6,754 nucleotides of DNA from Microcaldota archaeon (GTDB lineage: Archaea; Micrarchaeota; Micrarchaeia; Anstonellales; VGKX01). The stretch lies in contig JAKALW010000066.1 of assembly GCA_021823945.1 (NCBI GenBank), forward strand, positions 1-6,754, written 5' to 3'. The stretch's first letter is position 1, and the number at the start of each line of letters is the position of its first letter. Positions 1 through 5,281 of this stretch are shown piece by piece. The notes beneath the pieces are model-generated. The model ran no database searches. It saw only the letters and a program-made list of their open reading frames with translations, and was not told where the DNA came from. A program made the translations under genes and the position numbers.

Positions 1-77
1 GCTCAAGACGGTCAAAGGACTCTTAGAGACTTCTAAGTCAATGGGATACCCCGGACTTTAGTCCGGGGAGGAGGTCA
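1..77 (+). mobile_element. Right end of an IS200/IS605-family (IS1341-type) tnpB element
   Basis: Bases 49-68 form a perfect 8-bp hairpin (CCCCGGAC, loop TTTA, GTCCGGGG), followed directly by AGGAGGTCA ending at 77. A GC-rich hairpin with a TTTA-like loop followed by GGGGAGGAKGTCA is the usual right end of archaeal and bacterial IS1341-type elements that carry tnpB without tnpA. A short plus-strand frame ends at a TAG in the loop (58-60), as often seen where tnpB overlaps its right end. The rest of the element would lie left of the window. The boundary at 77/78 is inferred from the family pattern. A plain terminator hairpin is the main alternative, but it would not explain the conserved tail. 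Confidence 0.6.
2..60 (+). CDS. C-terminal tail of a putative TnpB nuclease (5' end outside window)
   Basis: The plus-strand frame opens at the window edge, reads 19 codons (beginning LKTVKGLLETSKSM) and stops at TAG in the loop of the right-end hairpin. No diagnostic TnpB motif (RuvC residues or zinc finger) is visible because those lie upstream of the window. The assignment rests only on the position of the stop within the IS200/IS605-like right end. It could instead be a chance open frame. Confidence 0.35.
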
Positions 78-400
78 TTCTCCTTCGCCTTGTAGAAAAA
101 CCTCTGTTTCGCGCCGCACGAGCATAAGTAGACTACCGAGCCTGTCTTTGTGTCAGGGACTGCCTTTGCGTTTATGCCGAACAGCCTCACCGAAAAGCAT
201 TTTTTGCAAATCGCGCGCGGGAACGAGCCTGGCAGGCCGCACCTGCTTTTTTGCGCAATCCGAAATGCCATGCGCGCGTACTCCCTTGCAAGTTCCGGGT
301 CTTTCTTTGCGGTTTTCACTGCCTGCGCCACGAGGGTTTCAATAGACTCGAGCGCCTGCGCCATTGCCTCATGCTTGTTTTTTTGCCTGTCCTTTTTCAT
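38..400 (-). CDS. rnp4: Archaeal RNase P protein component 4 (Rpp21/Rpr2 family), element-derived C-terminus
   Basis: This is a small zinc-ribbon protein of the archaeal RNase P holoenzyme, which trims the 5' leader of pre-tRNA. The 120-residue product has a helical N-terminal half including REYARMAFRIAQKSRCGLP, then a ribbon with CKKC (Cys65, Cys68) and CSCG (Cys93, Cys95) and the typical following GAKQRF. The second knuckle is CxC rather than the usual CxxC. The start is ATG at 400; a TTG five codons upstream is in frame but less likely. No strong Shine-Dalgarno is seen. Residues 109-120 (DLLPGLKSGVSH) and the stop come from the IS200/IS605-like right end, so the native C-terminus has probably been replaced. 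Because the tail lies beyond the ribbon, function may be kept. Confidence 0.8.
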   Translation of the reverse strand: MKKDRQKNKHEAMAQALESIETLVAQAVKTAKKDPELAREYARMAFRIAQKSRCGLPGSFPRAICKKCFSVRLFGINAKAVPDTKTGSVVYLCSCGAKQRFFYKAKENDLLPGLKSGVSH

Positions 401-484
401 GCCAAAACCCGCCAATCCAACTCATTTCCGAAATCTATCCATCCGTTTCATGCCAAAATCTTCCAATCCAATTCATGCCAAAAT
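395..484. repeat. Imperfect direct repeats spanning the rnp4 start
   Basis: Two 31-base copies, 395-425 and 446-476, match at 27 of 31 positions and are offset by 51 bases. A third partial copy (CATGCCAAAAT, 474-484) begins at the end of the second. Read on the minus strand, each full copy begins ATGARTTGGATTGG and ends TTTTGGCATGAAA, so the rnp4 ATG and its upstream context are duplicated. The upstream ATG (451) gives only a short frame ending in TGA. Confidence 0.75.
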
Positions 485-492
485 GCCTGCCC

Positions 493-501
493 AATAAATA
501 T
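493..501 (-). promoter_or_regulatory. Candidate TATA box for rnp4
   Basis: The minus strand reads ATATTTATT in the 117-base gap between the ACT-domain gene stop and the rnp4 ATG. Transcription would begin near 470, giving a leader of about 70 bases that contains the duplicated segment. Read-through from the ACT-domain gene is also possible, since no T-tract terminator follows it. Confidence 0.35.
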
Positions 502-517
502 CAATCTATCAGTTTCC

Positions 518-1120
518 CTATAGTTTTCCCTTCAAGAGCCCGAAAAGCACGTCCATGGCGCGCACGGAGTCACCCTCTCGCATGACAAGCATGGTATCGT
601 TCCCGGACGAGCTCATCTCCTCTATGTTGATGCCGTTTCTTGCAAGGACCTCGAGCAGGAGCCAGACAACCCCCGGCGTTTCCTTGATTTTCCTCGGCGA
701 GCTGATTGTGATGAGCGCGAGCCCCTCGTTCACCGAAAGCGCGTCCTTCTTTGCGCGGGAGAGGTATTTCCTGTCTATTATGCTTGTAATGTAGCTTCTG
801 CCCGAAGACACCACAATCACAGGTATGTCGAGCGTCTTTCTCGACGCCACCACAGCGACATTGGACCTTAGCGAGACCGAACTCGAGCCGAGGACCTCCA
901 TTGCCCTCCTCTCAAGCGACGCGTAGCCTTTCGATTCCCGCTTGTACCTGCAAATCGCTGCCTTTATCGCGCCGATAGAGCCTGCCCTTAGCCCCGCTTC
1001 CCTCGCAATGGCCCGCGCCACTGCGCTGTCATTTGCCATCCCCAGGGCTACCATGTGTTCTATCGTCGGGTTGGAGGCAAGGAAGCCTTTTACTTCCGCC
1101 GCGCAGTTGTATTTTGCCAT
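518..1120 (-). CDS. ACT-domain protein with HTH-like N-terminus, putative amino-acid-responsive regulator
   Basis: The product has 200 residues. Residues ~135-198 look like an ACT domain (beginning LALITISSPRKIKETPGVV, then EVLARNGINIEEM), a fold that commonly binds amino acids and controls enzymes or transcription factors. Residues ~18-62 (NPTIEHMVALGMANDSAVAR, later AIKAAICRYKRE) resemble the short HTH-like region found with ACT domains in a family of archaeal proteins. No catalytic domain is present, so a regulatory role is likely. The gene is divergent from argG with 121 bases between the starts, which suggests, but does not show, that it senses an amino acid and acts on argG. The ATG at 1120 has no clear Shine-Dalgarno. 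The exact ligand and target are unknown. Confidence 0.65.
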   Translation of the reverse strand: MAKYNCAAEVKGFLASNPTIEHMVALGMANDSAVARAIAREAGLRAGSIGAIKAAICRYKRESKGYASLERRAMEVLGSSSVSLRSNVAVVASRKTLDIPVIVVSSGRSYITSIIDRKYLSRAKKDALSVNEGLALITISSPRKIKETPGVVWLLLEVLARNGINIEEMSSSGNDTMLVMREGDSVRAMDVLFGLLKGKL

Positions 1121-1173
1121 TGTGCATCATTTGTTCCAAAATTTCAGATTATTGTAATGTTTGTGACATAGCG

Positions 1174-1183
1174 CTTTTATAAG
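1174..1183. promoter_or_regulatory. Self-complementary TATA box between the ACT-domain gene and argG
   Basis: CTTTTATAAG fits an archaeal TATA box for argG, with a start near 1207 and a leader of about 35 bases. Its complement CTTATAAAAG is also a good TATA box facing the ACT-domain gene, about 55 bases before that ATG. One element may therefore serve both directions. No other strong TATA box is seen in the gap. Confidence 0.6.
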
Positions 1184-1195
1184 TTTCAATTGAAA
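1184..1195. promoter_or_regulatory. Perfect 12-bp palindrome, candidate operator
   Basis: TTTCAATTGAAA is a perfect palindrome that starts on the base after the TATA box, between it and the expected argG start point. A dimeric repressor bound here would block transcription initiation. The regulator is unknown; the neighbouring ACT-domain protein is one candidate. Confidence 0.45.
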
Positions 1196-1227
1196 TGCAA
1201 TCAGGGAAGTCATTCTACTCAGGTTTT

Positions 1228-1233
1228 GGAGGT
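1228..1233 (+). promoter_or_regulatory. Shine-Dalgarno site of argG
   Basis: GGAGGT lies 8 bases before the ATG at 1242 and fixes the argG start. Confidence 0.8.
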
Positions 1234-1241
1234 TATTTCAA

Positions 1242-2492
1242 ATGGCAAAGGAAAAAGTCGTATTGGCATACTCGGGCGGCCTTGACACGTCGGTAATATT
1301 GAAATGGCTCGTGGAAAAGGGCTATGATGTCATAGCATATTCCGCGGACATCGGGCAAAAGGAGGACTTCAAGGCTGTCGAGAAGAAGGCGTACGCCACG
1401 GGCGCGTCCAAGTTCGTAGTCAAGGACCTGAAAAAGGAGTTCGTCACAGATTACATCCTCCCGACAATCCGCGCCAACGCGGTCTACGAGGGCAGGTACC
1501 TTCTTGGCACATCTGTCGCGCGTCCGCTGATTGCCAAATACCAAATAGAAGTCGCCAGGCAGGAGGGCGCGAAATACGTGTCCCACGGCGCGACCGGGAA
1601 AGGCAATGACCAGGTCCGCTTCGAGCTCACATACCTAGCATTGGACCCGAAAATCAAGATTCTCGCGCCATGGAAAATGTCCGACTTCCTAAAAGAGTTC
1701 AAGGGCAGGGACGACATGATTGCATATGCCAAAAAGCACGGCATCCAGGTGCAGGCAACCGTGAAAAAGCCCTATTCCGAGGACGAGAACCTCATGCACA
1801 TTTCCCACGAGGCGGGAATTCTCGAGGAGCCGGAGCACATCCCGGACCCGTCCGTGTATTCGAGGACTGTCGACCCCCACAAGGCGCCCGACAAGAGCAC
1901 GTGGATAGAGGTATATTTCAAGGACGGCACGCCAGTTAAAATCCTCAACAAGAACGACGGCACTGTCAAGACCGACCCGCTCGAGCTTTTCATGTATGCA
2001 AACGAGGTCGGCGCGGCAAACGGCGTGGGCAGGATGGACATGGTCGAGAACCGCTACGTGGGCATCAAGTCCCGCGGGCTTTACGAGACGCCCGGCGGCA
2101 CAATCCTCCTCTCCGCGCACAGGGACATCGAGGCAATCGCTATGGACCGCGAGGTCATGAAAATCAGGGACATGCTGTCGCCGATTTTCGCCCAGCTTGT
2201 CTACAACGGCTACTGGTTCTCGCCAGAAATGGATTTCCTCACGGCCGCGATAAACAAGAGTCAGCAGTACATAGACGGCAAGGTGACAATGGAGATTTAC
2301 AAGGGCAACGTGTTCACGCACGCCCGCGAATCCCCGTCATCGCTTTACGACAAGAAGTTCGGCTCCATGCACGAGGTCGGCGGATTTGACCAGATGGACT
2401 CGCAGGGTTTCATCAGGGTGAACGCCATCAGGCTCATGGCGCACCACGCAATTGTCGAGAAGCGCGAGAAGGAAATCAAATCGGGAGAGTAA
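1242..2492 (+). CDS. argG: Argininosuccinate synthase
   Basis: This cytoplasmic enzyme joins citrulline and aspartate, with ATP cleaved to AMP and pyrophosphate, to form argininosuccinate in arginine biosynthesis. The 416-residue product is full length (family about 400). It shows the N-type ATP pyrophosphatase loop SGGLDTS at 11-17, [14 protein letters not shown] at 82-95, [14 protein letters not shown] at 115-128, [15 protein letters not shown], and [16 protein letters not shown], all hallmarks of ArgG. The start is supported by a strong Shine-Dalgarno and an upstream TATA box. No argH or other arginine gene is adjacent in the window. It is divergent from an ACT-domain protein that could regulate it. 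Function is assigned with high confidence. Confidence 0.97.
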   Translation: MAKEKVVLAYSGGLDTSVILKWLVEKGYDVIAYSADIGQKEDFKAVEKKAYATGASKFVVKDLKKEFVTDYILPTIRANAVYEGRYLLGTSVARPLIAKYQIEVARQEGAKYVSHGATGKGNDQVRFELTYLALDPKIKILAPWKMSDFLKEFKGRDDMIAYAKKHGIQVQATVKKPYSEDENLMHISHEAGILEEPEHIPDPSVYSRTVDPHKAPDKSTWIEVYFKDGTPVKILNKNDGTVKTDPLELFMYANEVGAANGVGRMDMVENRYVGIKSRGLYETPGGTILLSAHRDIEAIAMDREVMKIRDMLSPIFAQLVYNGYWFSPEMDFLTAAINKSQQYIDGKVTMEIYKGNVFTHARESPSSLYDKKFGSMHEVGGFDQMDSQGFIRVNAIRLMAHHAIVEKREKEIKSGE

Positions 2493-2540
2493 AGGGGTCG
2501 CGGCGTTTCCCAAACGCACGCAACGTTAATTTCCTTCCCT

Positions 2541-2562
2541 TCCTTTTTTATTTTCTTTTTAT
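2541..2562 (+). terminator. T-rich archaeal terminator after argG
   Basis: Two T tracts (CTTTTTTATTTTCTTTTTATT) lie about 50 bases after the argG stop, without a clear hairpin, as usual for archaeal intrinsic termination. Confidence 0.6.
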
Positions 2563-2625
2563 TATTCCGGGCAAGTGCCTGGCGTTTGTGAATTATGCCA
2601 AAAATAGGCTTTGGGGTGTGTGTTC

Positions 2626-2871
2626 ATGGGTGCATTGCAGCTTGTTTCAATAGTCCTTGAGGCGGCCATCCTCGCCCTATGCCTGATGGCTGCGCTCAAC
2701 AGGAAAAAGCAGTTCATGCTCGGGTTCGCGCTCACGTTCGCGATTTACGTTTTCTACGACGCAGCCAAGCTGTTCTCTGTGGGCGTGCCAGAACTGCTCT
2801 TGGAGGGCGCGTTCTTCGTAGCCACGCTGTCGGCGCTGTGGAGCGCGTGGCAGGTTTATTCCGGCAAGTAG
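2626..2871 (+). CDS. Conserved small membrane protein with three predicted helices
   Basis: The 81-residue product is almost wholly hydrophobic. Predicted membrane segments lie at ~3-24, ~29-47 and ~55-78, with a basic turn (NRKK) after the first. The middle segment, GFALTFAIYVFYDAAKLFSV, resembles small uncharacterised membrane proteins I recall from archaea; I know of no function for them. The ATG at 2626 is preferred over an in-frame TTG at 2611 because GGGGTG (2613-2618) sits 7 bases upstream as a Shine-Dalgarno. T tracts separate it from argG and from the next gene, so it may be its own transcription unit. Confidence 0.7.
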   Translation: MGALQLVSIVLEAAILALCLMAALNRKKQFMLGFALTFAIYVFYDAAKLFSVGVPELLLEGAFFVATLSALWSAWQVYSGK

Positions 2872-2892
2872 GGGGGAACTGTCTCCCTCTCA

Positions 2893-2913
2893 TTTTTTCG
2901 CATGCTTTTTTTT
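2893..2913 (+). terminator. T-tract terminator after the small membrane protein gene
   Basis: Two T runs, of six (2893-2898) and eight (2906-2913) bases, lie 20-40 bases after the stop and just before the promoter of the next gene. Confidence 0.55.
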
Positions 2914-2927
2914 CAAACCTGCGCAAT

Positions 2928-2937
2928 GCTTATACAC
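2928..2937 (+). promoter_or_regulatory. TATA box of the PurD-family gene (leaderless transcript likely)
   Basis: GCTTATACAC begins 33 bases before the ATG at 2961, which puts the expected start point at or within a few bases of the initiation codon. No Shine-Dalgarno is present, which agrees with a leaderless mRNA. Confidence 0.6.
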
Positions 2938-2960
2938 TTTGAAAAAACAATGATTGGTTT

Positions 2961-4253
2961 ATGGACCAGAAAAATTTCCTTTTCATATCCATTGACGCCC
3001 TGATTGGCGACATTGCCTGGCAGGTCATAAAAGAGGGGCACAATGTGAAATATTACATCCAGTCGGAGGACCAGCGCGAGGTCGGCTCTGGCTTTGTCCC
3101 GATTGTGGACGACTGGAAAAAGCACGTGGACTGGGCGGACGTGATTGTGTTTGACGACGTGCTTGGGCAGGGCGCCATTGCCGCGGACTTGCGGAAAAAG
3201 GGCAAGGCAGTGATTGGCGGCACGCCATACACAGACAAGCTGGAGGACGACAGGTCTTTCGGGCAGGAAGAGCTAAAAAAAGCCGGCGTCCCGATACTTT
3301 CATACAAGGAATTCCACAATTTCGACGACGCAATAGCGTACGTCAAGGCCAACCCGGACAAGTATGTGATAAAGCCTTCCGGCGAGGCGCAGAACATGAA
3401 AGGCCTCCTTTTCATAGGCGAGGACGACCAGGGCAGGGACCTGATTGAGGTGCTTGAGGACTACAAAGCCGCGCTCTCAAAGGAAATCCCTGTCTTCCAA
3501 TTGCAAAAGCGCGTCAGCGGCGTCGAGGTGGCCGTGGGCGCTTTCTTCAACGGCAAGGAATTCATCTATCCCATAAACGTTAATTTCGAGCATAAGAAGC
3601 TGTTCCCCGGGAACCTGGGCCCGTCCACGGGCGAGATGGGCACAAGCATGTTTTGGAGCGAGCCGAACAGGATATTCAATTCCACCTTGAAAAAAATGGA
3701 GCCCAAGCTTGCCGAGGAGGGGTTTGTCGGCTACATAGACATAAACTGCATCGTCAATTCGCACGGGATTTATCCGCTTGAATGGACAAGCAGGTTCGGC
3801 TATCCTACAATCAGCATACAGCAGGAGAGCATGCTCACGCCAATCAGCGAATTCTTCTACGAACTGGCGCACGGCGAAAAGTCGAAGCTCCGCGTGAAAA
3901 GCGGGTTTCACATAGGCGTCAGGATAGTGGTCCCTCCATTCCCTTTCAATGACCCCGAATCTTTCAAAATCAAGTCCAAGGATTCCGTCATTTTCTTCGA
4001 CAAGGGCAAGACCGAGGGCGTCCACATAGAGGACGCAAAACTCGTGAAAGGAAGCTGGATAGTTACCGGGACAGTCGGCGTGGTCATAATTGTCTGCGGC
4101 TCCGGCACCACAATGAAACAGGCCCAGGCGCAGGCATATGGCAGGATAAAGAACATCAACATCCCACACATGTATTACAGGAACGACATTGGCGACAGGT
4201 GGTTTGAGGACTCTGACAAGCTCAACACCTGGGGCTACCTGAGGGAAAATTAA
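2961..4253 (+). CDS. PurD-family ATP-grasp ligase, divergent (phosphoribosylamine-glycine ligase-like)
   Basis: PurD joins glycine to phosphoribosylamine with ATP in the second step of purine synthesis. This 430-residue protein has the family length and order: GGTPYTDKLEDDRSFGQ at 86-102, the ATP-grasp lysine strand YVIKPSG at 135-141, SGVEVAVGAFFNG at 186-198, LGPSTGEMGTSMFW at 219-232, and a C-terminal part containing YYRNDIGDRW. Two hallmarks are altered. The N-terminal GxGGREHA-type motif is replaced by FLFISIDALIGDIAWQ. The canonical LEFNxRFGDPE reads LEWTSRFGYPT (273-283), so the metal-ligand Asn becomes Thr while the Glu (274) is kept. It may be a lineage-specific GARS or a related ligase with another substrate. 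A purA fragment lies convergent downstream, so a purine role is plausible. Confidence 0.75.
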   Translation: MDQKNFLFISIDALIGDIAWQVIKEGHNVKYYIQSEDQREVGSGFVPIVDDWKKHVDWADVIVFDDVLGQGAIAADLRKKGKAVIGGTPYTDKLEDDRSFGQEELKKAGVPILSYKEFHNFDDAIAYVKANPDKYVIKPSGEAQNMKGLLFIGEDDQGRDLIEVLEDYKAALSKEIPVFQLQKRVSGVEVAVGAFFNGKEFIYPINVNFEHKKLFPGNLGPSTGEMGTSMFWSEPNRIFNSTLKKMEPKLAEEGFVGYIDINCIVNSHGIYPLEWTSRFGYPTISIQQESMLTPISEFFYELAHGEKSKLRVKSGFHIGVRIVVPPFPFNDPESFKIKSKDSVIFFDKGKTEGVHIEDAKLVKGSWIVTGTVGVVIIVCGSGTTMKQAQAQAYGRIKNINIPHMYYRNDIGDRWFEDSDKLNTWGYLREN

Positions 4254-4305
4254 AAATCGGCATCTCATCCCGGAAGAATGCTGCGTTCATTTCTTGGCAG
4301 TCTAA

Positions 4306-4325
4306 CCTTGACGCGTGCAACATTC
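4306..4325 (+). repeat. Direct repeat CCTTRACGCGTGCAACATTC, copy 1
   Basis: It matches 5262-5281 at 19 of 20 positions in the same orientation, 956 bases apart, and overlaps the inverted-repeat region. Sites in direct as well as inverted orientation would permit both deletion and inversion by recombination. Confidence 0.65.
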
Positions 4326-4383
4326 ACTTCTTTTCCACTCAGCCTAAGCTAAGTAGTTAAGTGGTCGGCTTGGAACGTTGCAC
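4315..4383. repeat. Long-loop inverted repeat 1 (GTGCAACATTC / GAACGTTGCAC)
   Basis: Arms 4315-4325 and 4373-4383 pair at 10 of 11 positions around a 47-base loop. It lies within the left flanking arm and abuts a second inverted repeat that has the same loop length. Confidence 0.5.
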
Positions 4384-4455
4384 AAACGATAGCGGATTAC
4401 GCATTCATTTTGCAGAAGTTTAGCGAAGTAAGCGCAGAAAGACCGCTATCGTTTG
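4383..4455. repeat. Long-loop inverted repeat 2, 13-bp perfect arms
   Basis: CAAACGATAGCGG (4383-4395) and CCGCTATCGTTTG (4443-4455) are perfectly complementary around a 47-base loop. The repeat lies just past the chimera's stop codon on its transcript side, so it could stabilise the 3' end or help stop transcription. No T run follows on the minus strand. It may instead be a recombination structure. Confidence 0.6.
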
Positions 4456-4468
4456 CACGCGGAGTGGA

Positions 4469-5176
4469 TTATCCGCCGGACTGCGTGCTTGTGAAAGTCA
4501 GCGTGGCCGTGCTAGTCTGCGGCGGGCTGTCCGAGTTTATCCTGACAAGCACGTACGCCCAAACCGTGTCCTGCGTATCTGCGAATGCAAGCGAGGGGCA
4601 AATGGTGATTGGGGTATTCCCTAAATCCTGCATTGTGGCGTTTATGCCAGGGCAGGAGCCTGTTTTGTTCTGCGCCCCAAACATCCGGAATAGGGGCGTT
4701 GAGCCGCCTATGAACAAGGAAGCATTCTTGTCTGAAGCCACTGTGATTGAAACATTGACGTTGCCCTGGTTTTCAACAAGGAAACTTGTGTCGCCACTTG
4801 TGACATTGGAACTCTCATTGGACATGAGCGTGATTGAACCTGCCGCGGGCGGAGTTACAGGAATGAACGAGAATGCGCTGTTGTTCTTGGCACTTGAAGT
4901 ATAGACTGCAATCTGGTTCGTGCTTGTGATGTTAATGCCAAGCGTGCCGCTGGAATTCATTGGCGCGCCGCCCGCAAGCGCGACCTGCTTGCCTGAAAGC
5001 ACGCCCGAAGGCATGATGTGGAACTTGTACTTCACGCCTTCAACAACAACGCTGTGCCCGGCATTGGAGCCGCCATTGAAGCGCACCACCATGTCGGACT
5101 TGGAAGCGAGGAAATCGACAATCTTGCCTTTCCCCTCGTCCCCCCACTGGAGACCTACGACTATAACGCCTGGCAT
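4469..5176 (-). pseudogene. purA: purA 5' fragment fused in frame to a surface-protein C-terminal domain
   Basis: Residues 1-70 are a clear adenylosuccinate synthetase N-terminus: [14 protein letters not shown], with the GDEGKGK phosphate loop and catalytic Asp13, and [11 protein letters not shown], with catalytic His41, through [18 protein letters not shown]. The remaining ~350 residues expected of PurA are missing. From residue ~72 (codons from about 4966 downward) the frame continues as a 160-residue extracellular-type domain (from [20 protein letters not shown] to [10 protein letters not shown]), about 75% identical to the end of the neighbouring surface protein. The join falls at GGCGGCGCG (Gly-Gly-Ala), where both parents carry Gly-Gly-Ala. 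The ATG has GGTGGT 5 bases upstream, and a TATA box. No signal peptide is present, so any product would be cytoplasmic and cannot be a working PurA. It is probably a recombination remnant; an assembly chimera is possible. Confidence 0.75.
4481..4957 (-). repeat. Surface C-terminal domain, copy 2 (within the purA chimera)
   Basis: This is homologous to 5352-5834 in the same orientation, with a two-codon indel. Blocks such as [19 protein letters not shown] and [16 protein letters not shown] are identical, while linker stretches differ, for about 76% overall by my manual alignment. It is too diverged to be a recent copy of its neighbour and probably comes from another family member. Confidence 0.85.
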
Positions 5177-5215
5177 TATATACCACCACGAAGACTTGAA
5201 TGCAATTTAAGGTAA

Positions 5216-5251
5216 AAGCTAATTTTGATACAATAAGTATATAATTAGCTT
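5216..5251. promoter_or_regulatory. purA promoter: TATA box inside a 9-bp inverted repeat
   Basis: On the minus strand AATTATATAC (about 5237-5246) is a good TATA box. Its start point would fall near 5217, about 40 bases before the ATG at 5176. The arms AAGCTAATT (5216-5224) and AATTAGCTT (5243-5251) are perfectly complementary, so one lies over the TATA box and the other near the start point. This is a plausible operator; the regulator is unknown. Confidence 0.45.
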
Positions 5252-5261
5252 GGCAAAGACG

Positions 5262-5281
5262 CCTTAACGCGTGCAACATTC
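5262..5281 (+). repeat. Direct repeat CCTTRACGCGTGCAACATTC, copy 2
   Basis: Partner of 4306-4325, differing at one position (A for G). It overlaps the first bases of the right inverted-repeat core. Confidence 0.65.

Larger units (their letters stand above)
1..95 (+). ncRNA. Possible 3' part of a TnpB guide RNA (omegaRNA/reRNA)
   Basis: TnpB-associated RNAs come from the element's right end: a structured scaffold overlapping the 3' end of tnpB, then a guide of roughly 16-20 bases copied from the flanking DNA. Here the scaffold hairpin is 49-68, the element end is about 77, and the following bases (from 78, TTCTCCTTCGCCTTG) would be the guide. That flank is the 3' end of the rnp4 gene. This is inference from the family; transcription is not shown and the RNA 5' end lies outside the window. 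Confidence 0.35.
4259..4383. repeat. Left arm of an imperfect inverted repeat flanking the purA chimera
   Basis: The arm starts 6 bases after the PurD-like stop. It matches the reverse complement of 5271-5343 in order: GGCATC, nine unrelated bases, AAGAATGCT, a TTCAYTTCT block, AACCTT, then the 28-base core 4356-4383 (GTTAAGTGGTCGG ... ACGTTGCAC), which matches at 27 of 28. The left arm is longer by two insertions, of about 9 and 42 bases. The 42-base insertion carries another GTGCAACATTCACTTCT motif. No target-site duplication is evident outside the arms. Confidence 0.75.

Noticed and set aside
49..68. Hairpin as a simple terminator between convergent genes
   Set aside because: It lies within the rnp4 frame, has no T tract after it on the plus strand, and carries the IS200/IS605-type GGAGGAGGTCA tail.
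1689..2321. Long minus-strand open frame inside argG
   Set aside because: It is a shadow of the GC-rich argG coding sequence, with no family features or start signals.
2519..2528. CGCAACGTTA after argG, resembling the GTGCAACGTTC repeat
   Set aside because: The match is too short and isolated to be distinguished from chance.
3477..4268. Long minus-strand open frame opposite the PurD-like gene
   Set aside because: It is antisense to strongly conserved ATP-grasp motifs and looks like a codon-bias shadow.
4300..4362. Integron attC-like site (GTCTAAC at 4300-4306 and GTTAAGT at 4356-4362 fit RYYYAAC and GTTRRRY)
   Set aside because: The outer boxes pair poorly with each other, the interior is not palindromic, no matching pair is found in the right arm, and no integrase is in the window.
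4410..4904. Long plus-strand open frame opposite the chimera
   Set aside because: It mirrors the coding strand of the surface domain and a similar frame lies opposite copy 1; it has no promoter, Shine-Dalgarno or recognisable domain.
4953..4969. GAATTC and GGCGCGCC next to the chimera join, resembling cloning-linker restriction sites
   Set aside because: GAATTC occurs many times elsewhere in the window, and GGCGCGCC arises from ordinary Gly-Ala codons in GC-rich sequence; no vector sequence is present.
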